DNA of 64,000 nucleotides from Streptomyces chromofuscus (GTDB lineage: Bacteria; Actinomycetota; Actinomycetes; Streptomycetales; Streptomycetaceae): NCBI RefSeq assembly GCF_015160875.1, contig NZ_CP063374.1, positions 2,790,001-2,854,000 on the forward strand, in the 5' to 3' direction. The translations under genes were made by a program, and so were the position numbers. Positions within the stretch are counted from its first letter, which is position 1, and every line of letters starts with the position of its first letter. Positions 57,968-64,000 of this stretch are shown one piece after another. A model generated the notes under the pieces. That model was not told where the DNA came from. It made no database searches and was given only the letters and a program-made list of their open reading frames with translations.

Positions 57968-58267
57968 TCACTGCTCCTCCCCGCCGTCGTCGGCGGATCC
58001 GCTGGGCGACGGGTTGTACAGCTGCTCCTGCTGCTGGCGCTGCTTCTCCTGCTCGGCCCGCTGCTTGGCGAGGGTGGCCTGGACGAAGGACCAGCCGATG
58101 CAGCCGGCGCACAGTACGGCGGCGATCGCGATCCCCGCGAACATCTTGCCGAGCCGCTCGTCGGCCGTGCGCCGGGCGCGCTGCGCGCCGAACAGCAGCG
58201 CGTCGCGCATCCGGCGTCGGCGCACCGCCACCGACTCCAGCAGTTGGCTGTCGTAGTCCCGTGCCAT
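57968..58267 (-). CDS. Small single-pass membrane protein of the ESX operon
   Basis: 99 residues from ATG 58267: a basic N-terminus (RDYDSQLLESVAVRRRRMRD), one membrane helix (KMFAGIAIAAVLCAGCIGWS, ~41-60), then a Gln/Glu/Lys-rich coiled tail (KQRAEQEKQRQQQEQLY) and acidic end. Position between eccD and the HD protein suggests an ESX accessory factor. I know no named family. Confidence 0.65.
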   Translation of the reverse strand: MARDYDSQLLESVAVRRRRMRDALLFGAQRARRTADERLGKMFAGIAIAAVLCAGCIGWSFVQATLAKQRAEQEKQRQQQEQLYNPSPSGSADDGGEEQ

Positions 58268-58343
58268 TCAGTCGTCGTCCTGTGCCGTAGAGGTCGTCGT
58301 GGATCGTGCTCGTGTCGCCGGTCGGTCGCCGTTCGGTCGTCGG

Positions 58344-58808
58344 TCAGTCGTCGGGGGTGAGGCCGAGGAGGCCACGCATCGTCGCGTACTTCCGAGTCAG
58401 CCGCCGGGCGGTGGGCTCGTCCAGCGCGGCGAGTTCGGCCAGCCGGCGCGGGTCGGCGTTGTGCGCGAGGTCGGCGGCCTTCACCAGCCGGGCCCCCGGC
58501 GTGGCCAGGATGCGGCGCGCGTACGCCTCCGGCTCCTCCCCCGCCCGCTTGGTCACGGCCCGTACGACGTCCTTGGTGCGCCGCGGCAGCGCGGCCCGCG
58601 CCAGCCACGCGTCGCTCAGCACTCCGTCCTCGACGGCGTCGTGCAGCCAGGCGGCGGCGACGAGTTCGTCTCCGCCGCCCCGCGCGCGCACCCCCTCGGC
58701 GACGGCCGACAGATGCTCGGCGTACGGGCGTCCGGCCTTGTCCGTCTGTCCGGCGTGCGCGGCGCGGGCGACGGCCTCCACCTCGGTGAGACTCATCTCC
58801 TGTGGCAT
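58344..58808 (-). CDS. HD-domain (RelA/SpoT-hydrolase-like) protein
   Basis: 154 residues from ATG 58808 (AGGGGG upstream). The HD metal motif appears as AAWLHDAVEDG near 51-61, preceded by GRPYAEHLSAVAEGVRARGG and followed by KAADLAHNADPRRLAE, whose Asp completes the metal site. This is the small HD hydrolase type often likened to the ppGpp-hydrolysing half of RelA/SpoT; single-domain enzymes of this sort may act on (p)ppGpp or other nucleotides. It is inside the ESX operon by strand and spacing, but a link to secretion is unproven. Confidence 0.75.
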   Translation of the reverse strand: MPQEMSLTEVEAVARAAHAGQTDKAGRPYAEHLSAVAEGVRARGGGDELVAAAWLHDAVEDGVLSDAWLARAALPRRTKDVVRAVTKRAGEEPEAYARRILATPGARLVKAADLAHNADPRRLAELAALDEPTARRLTRKYATMRGLLGLTPDD

Positions 58809-58893
58809 GCGGAACCCCCTGACTCGGCTTCCGCAACATAAGACATGCACGCGCCATGCGTACAGCCGGAGTGCGGCAGTCCCTCGCGGCTTT

Positions 58894-59718
58894 TCACGCC
58901 CCTCCCGAGAGCCCCGTCACGATCATGAACAGCAGCCAGAGCACCGGGACGAGGGCGACATAGGCGCGCGGCCGCCGGTGTACGGGCAGGCCCGGGTCGT
59001 AGCGCGGCCCGAGCGTCCCCGGCCCCGGGGCGGGGAGCCGCCGCACTCGGCGTACGGCGAGGAGGTTGCGGACCAGCGTCAACGGTGCGAAGAGGAACAG
59101 CGAGAGAGGGCTCCACCAGCCCTGGCTGAGGGTGTGGGTGGTGTAGGCCCGGTACACGGCCAGCCCGCAGGTGAAGCACATGGGCCCGTCCGTCTTCCTG
59201 AACCCCATGAGGATCACGAGGCCGCGATGGGCGCGGAAGGTGACGTCCGCGGCGGGGGAACCTCCGCAGAACCTGCACATGAGGAGGGCGGGTTGCGGGA
59301 TCGCGGGGGTGTCCGACTGCTCGGCGTACCGGAGCGCGTCGTAGGCGGCGTCGAGTTCCCGCCAGGCTTCCGCGTCGTCCCGGTCGAGTTCCTTCAACAG
59401 GCGCCGGTCGTCGTCCGGCGCCACGACACGGGCGAGTTCCTCGATCGCGGCGATGCCGGGGGCGTCGGTGAGGGGGCCGACGCCGGGTTCACGGCTGAGC
59501 AGGTTGAGCACACCGCGCGGGGCGAGGCCCCGTCCGTGCAGCTCGCGGGCCCGGTCGTACCAGTCCGACCCCGCCTGGCAGGTGCCGCTGCCGCCCACCC
59601 CCCGGTGAACCCAGCCGATGGTGGTGGCATCGGCCCAGAGGTAGCCGGCGGGTTCGCCGTCGGGGGTGGGGACGGTGACGTAGTGGACGGGACCTGCCCC
59701 GGCCTCCTTCTCGGCCAC
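58894..59718 (-). CDS. Membrane protein with immunity-like N-domain; paralogue of 59725 gene
   Basis: 274 residues from GTG 59718. The first ~100 residues (AGPVHYVTVP ... GYLWADATTIGWVHRG ... APRGVLNLLSREPGVGPLTD ... IAAIEELARVV) share order and key residues with the whole gene 59725-60123 (GPATY, GYVWAND, GWV, W, APTTLLAELAR, LTEAPTLASLKELA). The rest has CRFCGGS and CFTCGL pairs, fit for a zinc site, and hydrophobic helices near 205-220 and at the C-terminus (YVALVPVLWLLFMIVTGL). It is placed after the toxin in the operon and is a candidate membrane immunity protein. Inferred. Confidence 0.6.
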   Translation of the reverse strand: MAEKEAGAGPVHYVTVPTPDGEPAGYLWADATTIGWVHRGVGGSGTCQAGSDWYDRARELHGRGLAPRGVLNLLSREPGVGPLTDAPGIAAIEELARVVAPDDDRRLLKELDRDDAEAWRELDAAYDALRYAEQSDTPAIPQPALLMCRFCGGSPAADVTFRAHRGLVILMGFRKTDGPMCFTCGLAVYRAYTTHTLSQGWWSPLSLFLFAPLTLVRNLLAVRRVRRLPAPGPGTLGPRYDPGLPVHRRPRAYVALVPVLWLLFMIVTGLSGGA

Positions 59719-59724
59719 CGTGAT

Positions 59725-60123
59725 TCAGCCTCCGGCAGCCAGTTCCTTGAGCGAGGCAAGCGTCGGCGCCTCCGTGAGCGAACCCGGAACAGCATGGCTC
59801 AGGTCGGTGTCGTTCGCGCCTCGCGCCAGCTCCGCGAGCAGGGTCGTCGGAGCGATCTCCCGGGCCTTGCCGCCGCGCAGTGCGCGCAGCCACCTCCCAC
59901 CGGCGTTGACGGCGTCGGCCGAGAGGCCCGCGGGCACCACCCATCCCGCCGCGTCGTCCTTGTCGTTCGCCCACACGTACCCGATGACCGTGCCGGTCCG
60001 GTCGGCGACGCTCAGGTACGCGACCGGCCCGTCAGTTTCACGGCTGTACGTCGCGGGACCTGCCACCTGCTTCATCTGCAGGTCTTCCGCGAAGCGCGAG
60101 TTGAGTGGTTGTTCGTCGCTCAT
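59725..60123 (-). CDS. Candidate immunity protein next to the ART effector
   Basis: 132 residues from ATG 60123 (AGGAATG upstream at ~10 bases; a longer frame to 60159 exists). No signal or membrane segment: a small soluble protein with GPVAYLSVADRTGTVIGYVW, GWVVPAGLSADAV and an end SLTEAPTLASLKELAAGG. It directly follows the ADP-ribosyltransferase effector (67 bp gap), the classic place of a cognate immunity gene, and resembles the N-terminal domain of the next gene. Immunity is inferred from place and size only. Confidence 0.6.
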   Translation of the reverse strand: MSDEQPLNSRFAEDLQMKQVAGPATYSRETDGPVAYLSVADRTGTVIGYVWANDKDDAAGWVVPAGLSADAVNAGGRWLRALRGGKAREIAPTTLLAELARGANDTDLSHAVPGSLTEAPTLASLKELAAGG

Positions 60124-60190
60124 GAAGTCCACATTCCTGTACGTCTGCCCGGTCCGCAACGACGGCCTTCCCTTGACCGTCAGGTCCCGC

Positions 60191-62710
60191 TCACTGCGAC
60201 CTCGGCAGGACCTCCCCGTATGCGTGCCACTTGCCCGCCGAGTCCATGAAGACGCGCGTAACCCTGTACTGGGTGCCGCGAGCGAGCAACAGCTCCCGCT
60301 CTCCCTTGTTCGCCGAAATGTGGTCGATCCAGAGAGCGGGGGTGCCCTTCGGCACCCTCCAGTGCATGACCACCGGCTTGTGTTCGAAGGCCGGGTCCTT
60401 GCCGAGCGACGTGGAAGTGTAACCGTCGTCCCCGAAGGTCCTGCCCTCCATGTCGAGCGGCGAGTCCAGGTCGAGGTGGTCGATCGCGGTCCCGCGCACG
60501 ATCATGATGTCCTCGGGCACCGCGCGGGTGTCCATCACCCGGTCCATGTTGGCGACGATGTCCGTGATCGGGGGCCGCACGGTGCCGTCCCGCAGCTGGC
60601 CGTTGATCTGCGTGTAGTAGAAGTCGCTGTACTTGTTGAGCGCGTCCTTCGCGGCCGGGTCGAGCTGGTCGATGTAGTCGTTCCAGTAGGCGTCGCCGTA
60701 GGCCTGCCCAGCACGGTTGCTGGAGCTGGGATAGGGGTTCGTTCCCCGCTCCAGCTCCGCCGTGGCCACCGCGTGCCGCTCCGCGTCAGTGGCCAGATTG
60801 TCGAAGTCGTCCGCCGACATGAGCGGCTGGTACTCGAACGGCTCCCCGACCCCGCCGGTCCCCGGCACGTCCGTGCCCTGGTGCCCCGGGGCGACCGGAG
60901 CATCCGTGCCGTGGTGCGCGGCGGCATCACCGACGTCCGTGTGGTCGCCGACGTCCGTGTGGTCGCCGGCGTGCGCCGCGTCGTCCGTGTGCCCGGTGCC
61001 GTGCGAGGCGTCGTCGGCGTGGCCGGCGCCGGGCGCGTCGTGGCCGTGCGGGGCGTCCGGGGTGTGACCGCCGGTGCCGGGTACGTCCGGACCGCCGGTG
61101 TGCGGCGTGGTCGGGAGGTCGTGCGCCGGGTTGGCCCCCGTGGTCTGGTGGTACCAGGGCGTCGTGCCGCCGGTGTGCGGTGCGGTGGCCGCCGTCTGGT
61201 CGTACGAGGACGGCGACGGCGCCTGGTCATAGGCGGACGGCGACGGGCCGTAGTCGTAGCCGGACGGAGAGGGCGTGTGGCCGTACGGTGTCGCCGTCGG
61301 CGTCGCGTCGAAGGACCCGCCCGGGACGTGGCCGCCGCCGGCGCCGCCCGCGTCGTCGACCGTGTGCGCCGCGCCGTCGCCCGCGTGCACGCCCGCGTAC
61401 ACCGGCTGCTGGGCGCCCTGGACCGTCCAGTGGGCCGGAAGCGTCGGCGTGTTGGTGCCGTGCGGGACCGTCGGGCCCGTCTCGTGGGGAACGGGCGTCG
61501 TGTCGATGACGCCGTTGGGCGCGACGAGGTTGCCGTTCGGATCCATCAGACGACCGTCGGGCAGCTGGACGGAGCCGTCCGGGAGGGTGGGGATGTCGAT
61601 GGTGCCGACACCCTTGAGGCTGGTCGCGATGTCGCCGATCTTCGACAAACCGGCGCCGGCGCCCTTGGCGATGTACGTCATCGGGTCGATGACCTTCGCC
61701 GTCGTGCCCAGCACCTTCGCCACCGCGCCGGCCTTGCCCGCACCCGCCGCCGCGCCTCCCGCACCGCCGGTGAACACGGTCGTCAGCACGTTGAAGGTGA
61801 CGGCTCCGGCGGCGCGGGCGGGGTTCTTGCCCCACTGGTCCCACGCCACCAGCGCCTTGCCGGTCTCCTTCATCGCGGTGCGCGAGTCACGGATCCAGGA
61901 CGGCAGCTTGTCGTCGGGCAGCAGCCAGAACGCCGCGCTCACCCCCGGCAGCGATGACAGGACCAGGCCCGTGGCCAGCTGCGCCAGGCCCTTCCAGGCC
62001 TGGCCCATCGCCTCCCAGCCCCCGAACCCGACCAGCGTGCCCAAGCCCTTGATCGTGCCCCAGATACCGTCCACGATCAGGCCGTCCCACACGAACGACT
62101 TCACCCAGTGGCCGACCTCGTACCAGTGATGCTTCTCCTCCACCGGGTCACCCCAGGGAAGCTTCGCGTTCTTCATGTCCTGCGCGGAGAACCCGTACTG
62201 GTCCTTACGGTCCGAGCCGTCCCCGGCGACCATCTGCGTGCCGCCCCACAACGCGGTGATCCTGTTGTGGCACGTGCGCTCCGCCGCCCAGAACGCCGCG
62301 ACCGTCGCGGTGATGTCGTCGCGCAGCTGGTTGTGCTCGCCGACCTTGTCCTCGTCGTACTCCCACTCGTCGTCGTCCTTCACCGACGCGACGAAGGCCG
62401 TCGCCTCCGCCTTCAGCTGCTTCAGCCGGTCCACCAGCGGACGGATCTCCGTCGCGTACGACGACAACGCGCCCGACACCTTCTCCAAGTCGTCGGCGAA
62501 CCCGTCCGCCCGGTCCTTGACCGGCTTCGTCGTCGCGAACAACTGCTCGGCCTCCGGCGCCCGGTAATACGCCGACAACCCCTGGAACCGGGAATGCACA
62601 TCGGCGCCCGCGTCACGGACATGGCCCGCGTCCGTCTTCAACGCCGCGTAATCCGCCTCCAACTGGGCCAAGTCACCAGTGAACTGCGGAATCTGCTCCG
62701 GCTTGATCAC
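60191..62710 (-). CDS. ESX-associated effector with C-terminal ADP-ribosyltransferase domain
   Basis: 839 residues. N-terminal ~300: helical domain typical of actinobacterial ESX substrates (IPQFTGDLAQLEADYAALKT; WGGTQMVAGDG), with several hydrophobic helices around 225-340. Middle ~400-640: low-complexity Gly/His/Asp/Thr linker, with a tandem 18-bp DNA repeat at 60931-60966. C-terminal ~640-839: ART of the R-S-E group, with R in IMIVRGTAID (~737), STS in GYTSTSLGKD (~765) and ExE in GERELLLARGT (~807), like C3/VIP2-type exotoxins that modify arginine. So it is likely a secreted polymorphic toxin that ADP-ribosylates a target protein. ATG 62710; two WXG100-like genes precede it. Confidence 0.85.
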   Translation of the reverse strand: MIKPEQIPQFTGDLAQLEADYAALKTDAGHVRDAGADVHSRFQGLSAYYRAPEAEQLFATTKPVKDRADGFADDLEKVSGALSSYATEIRPLVDRLKQLKAEATAFVASVKDDDEWEYDEDKVGEHNQLRDDITATVAAFWAAERTCHNRITALWGGTQMVAGDGSDRKDQYGFSAQDMKNAKLPWGDPVEEKHHWYEVGHWVKSFVWDGLIVDGIWGTIKGLGTLVGFGGWEAMGQAWKGLAQLATGLVLSSLPGVSAAFWLLPDDKLPSWIRDSRTAMKETGKALVAWDQWGKNPARAAGAVTFNVLTTVFTGGAGGAAAGAGKAGAVAKVLGTTAKVIDPMTYIAKGAGAGLSKIGDIATSLKGVGTIDIPTLPDGSVQLPDGRLMDPNGNLVAPNGVIDTTPVPHETGPTVPHGTNTPTLPAHWTVQGAQQPVYAGVHAGDGAAHTVDDAGGAGGGHVPGGSFDATPTATPYGHTPSPSGYDYGPSPSAYDQAPSPSSYDQTAATAPHTGGTTPWYHQTTGANPAHDLPTTPHTGGPDVPGTGGHTPDAPHGHDAPGAGHADDASHGTGHTDDAAHAGDHTDVGDHTDVGDAAAHHGTDAPVAPGHQGTDVPGTGGVGEPFEYQPLMSADDFDNLATDAERHAVATAELERGTNPYPSSSNRAGQAYGDAYWNDYIDQLDPAAKDALNKYSDFYYTQINGQLRDGTVRPPITDIVANMDRVMDTRAVPEDIMIVRGTAIDHLDLDSPLDMEGRTFGDDGYTSTSLGKDPAFEHKPVVMHWRVPKGTPALWIDHISANKGERELLLARGTQYRVTRVFMDSAGKWHAYGEVLPRSQ

Positions 62711-62893
62711 GCCCCACCCACCCCCGGCATGTCCCGCTCGAAGTTCGACGCCGTCTCACCCGCCGTCTTCAGCACACCCGAAATACCCTGCGGCCTCAGA
62801 TTCCACCCGGGCACCACAAACCCCCGTCACCACAACCAGAAAGTCACCAGCAACCAGACACCAGAGGCCGGCCTCGCAGACCAGAGACCGGCC

Positions 62894-63208
62894 TCAGCCG
62901 ATGTTGTCGACCGCGGCCTTCGCCCGCTGCAACGTCGACTGCGCCGTCCCGTCGTTCTTCTCCAACGTCGTCTTCAGCAGCTGGATGATGTTCCGCACCT
63001 CCTGCGAGGCGCTGTTCCACCGCTGCTCCTTGCCGTGGTACTCATCCGCCACACCATCAGCCGTGAAGTCCGCCATCGCCGCCTTCACCTGACGATCACG
63101 CTGACCGATGACCTCCTCCAGCCGGCCGATCACCGTCTGGATGTTCGCCTGAGCATCCGTCGACGCACCCGTGTCGTACGACCGACGATCCGCACCAGCA
63201 CCCGCCAT
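62894..63208 (-). CDS. WXG100-like secreted protein (Esx)
   Basis: 104 residues from ATG 63208. A helix-turn-helix hairpin of about 100 residues, the usual Esx size: IQTVIGRLEEVIGQRDRQVK, the turn near RWNSASQEV with W but not a strict WxG, then IIQLLKTTLEKNDGTAQSTL. It pairs in the operon with the next Esx-like gene, as Esx proteins work as heterodimers, and starts a unit leading to the effector. GGGGAG lies 13-18 bases upstream, rather far. Confidence 0.8.
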   Translation of the reverse strand: MAGAGADRRSYDTGASTDAQANIQTVIGRLEEVIGQRDRQVKAAMADFTADGVADEYHGKEQRWNSASQEVRNIIQLLKTTLEKNDGTAQSTLQRAKAAVDNIG

Positions 63209-63266
63209 CACACACCACTCCCCGTGAGAAGAACCAAAGAACCGACCGCACCCACCAGACGCCGGC

Positions 63267-63593
63267 CTAACGGAACCGCGCCGCGTCGAAGTTCGCCGCA
63301 GCCATCTGCTGCCGCGCGTTGTCACCCTGCTCCTGGTCACCCGAACTGAACGCCGACTCCATACCCGACTGACCGCCCAGAATCGCCGACAGCGACCCGT
63401 TCAGCTCCGCCGTGATCTCATCAGCCCGCGCCTTGAACTGGTCGAACATCGCCCGACCCGTACCGTTGAACTTCCCCTCCAACGGCTGCGCCGCCTGCAC
63501 CAACTGCCGGATCAGCGTGCCGAGATCATCACTCGAACCCCGCGAATCACGCATCAGCGTCGACAGCGTCTGCGCACCCATGTCGAACTTCAT
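63267..63593 (-). CDS. WXG100-like secreted protein (Esx), partner
   Basis: 108 residues from ATG 63593 (GGGGGAAGG about 12 bases upstream). Helices MGAQTLSTLMRDSRGSSDDL and MFDQFKARADEITAELNGSL flank KFNGTGRAMF, where FNG replaces WxG. The tail GDQEQGDNARQQMAAANFDA could hold the C-terminal secretion signal (YxxxD/E-like not strict). With the neighbour it probably forms the heterodimer secreted by EccC. Start choice is supported by the short length usual for this family. Confidence 0.8.
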   Translation of the reverse strand: MKFDMGAQTLSTLMRDSRGSSDDLGTLIRQLVQAAQPLEGKFNGTGRAMFDQFKARADEITAELNGSLSAILGGQSGMESAFSSGDQEQGDNARQQMAAANFDAARFR

Positions 63594-63824
63594 GCCGAAC
63601 CCGCCTTCCCCCTGGGGCTGCTGGGCGCCCGCTCCTGACGGGCCCCATGATTCCCCGTCATCTCTATCAACCCTTTGGTTGCCTCTGCAATCGAGGTGTC
63701 CCGGCACTCACAGAAGCACCACACTTCGGCTACCGCCCCGAGGCAGCCCAGTGCACCGCGTAGTCGAAGAGGCCGTCCGCGAGGGCCCCTGACGGGAACC
63801 CCTGCGAACGGCCTCGGTGGTGCT

Positions 63825-64000
63825 TCAGCGGCCGGAGACGCCGCTGGGCAGGATCGTCCGGAGGGAGGTGACCGGATGTCCGATTTCCAGCGAACCCAGG
63901 AGGCCGTTGAGAAGGGCACCTCCGGGAACCGCCGTGGACGGCTGGGGGTGCGGCGCGGCGTGGGCGGCAGGAGCGGAGGCCAGAAGGGCGGAGGCCATGA
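63825..64000 (-). CDS. Secreted protein, C-terminal part (5' end cut by window edge)
   Basis: The visible 57 residues end at a TGA at 63827-63825. They read MASALLASAPAAHA, then APHPQPSTAVPGGALLNGLL and a short hydrophobic-polar end RTILPSGVSGR. The ASALLASAPAAHA-AP run looks like the end of a signal peptide with an AxA cleavage site, so this is a small exported protein whose start lies right of the window. The Met shown may not be the start. No family is recognised. It lies 231 bp upstream of the Esx genes, same strand, so it could belong to the same locus. Confidence 0.6.
   Translation of the reverse strand, partial: MASALLASAPAAHAAPHPQPSTAVPGGALLNGLLGSLEIGHPVTSLRTILPSGVSGR

Noticed and set aside
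63876..64000. Plus-strand open frame MSDFQRTQEAVEKG with GGAGGTGA just upstream
   Set aside because: The opposite strand reads as a more natural exported protein end; the SD-like string is the complement of its codons, and the plus frame is rich in Gly/Arg without a known pattern.

Overview
The window is high-GC actinobacterial DNA and almost certainly a Streptomyces chromosome. The block mreB-mreC-mreD-PBP2-rodA, ndk, folC, valS, clpX, clpP2, clpP1, tig is in the order familiar from S. coelicolor, and the window also carries a pSAM2-type replication/transfer module, an actinobacterial type VII secretion (ESX) operon and Streptomyces-style GTG starts and SD sites.

Layout. (1) 1-4690: accessory genes (LuxR/AAA regulator cut by the edge, epoxide hydrolase, CMD-like protein, class II amidotransferase). 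(2) about 4770-26105: a 21 kb integrative element inserted at the 3' end of a TIGR03960-type radical SAM gene. It carries a large serine integrase, RepSA, TraB/FtsK, small transfer proteins, a GntR/KorSA-like regulator, a decayed IS3-family element, a regulatory module (HATPase, TPR regulator, aminoglycoside-phosphotransferase-like kinase), a DUF2510 protein, a complete type I restriction-modification system (hsdM, hsdS, hsdR) and a stand-alone PD-(D/E)xK-like nuclease. Both ends carry related copies of the C-terminal codons of the target gene. (3) 26000-47278: core chromosome on the minus strand: radical SAM gene, CYTH/CHAD protein, cell-shape operon, ndk, DUF4233, folC, valS, clpX/clpP2/clpP1, tig. 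(4) 47451-49652: tRNA-Pro(TGG), tRNA-Gly(TCC), a small membrane protein and an acyltransferase. (5) 49665-64000: a minus-strand type VII secretion operon: two WXG100-like proteins, a large effector with a C-terminal ADP-ribosyltransferase domain, two related candidate immunity proteins, an HD protein, a small membrane protein, EccD, a MinD-like ATPase and an EccC that is fused to a DUF6177 protein.

How it works together. The mobile element can integrate (serine integrase), replicate by rolling circle (RepSA) and move by the TraB pump under KorSA-like control; its cargo is defence and regulation. In the core block, RodA/PBP2/MreBCD build cell and spore wall, and Tig with ClpP1P2/ClpX form a folding and proteolysis set with a visible ClgR-type box. 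The ESX operon looks like an antibacterial or anti-eukaryotic secretion locus with its own toxin and immunity genes.

Most notable observations: the EccC-DUF6177 gene fusion, the ADP-ribosyltransferase effector with tandem paralogous immunity candidates, the target-gene mimicry at the element ends with hints of tandem island accretion, the apparent frameshift at the start of RepSA, and a partial secreted protein at the right edge.
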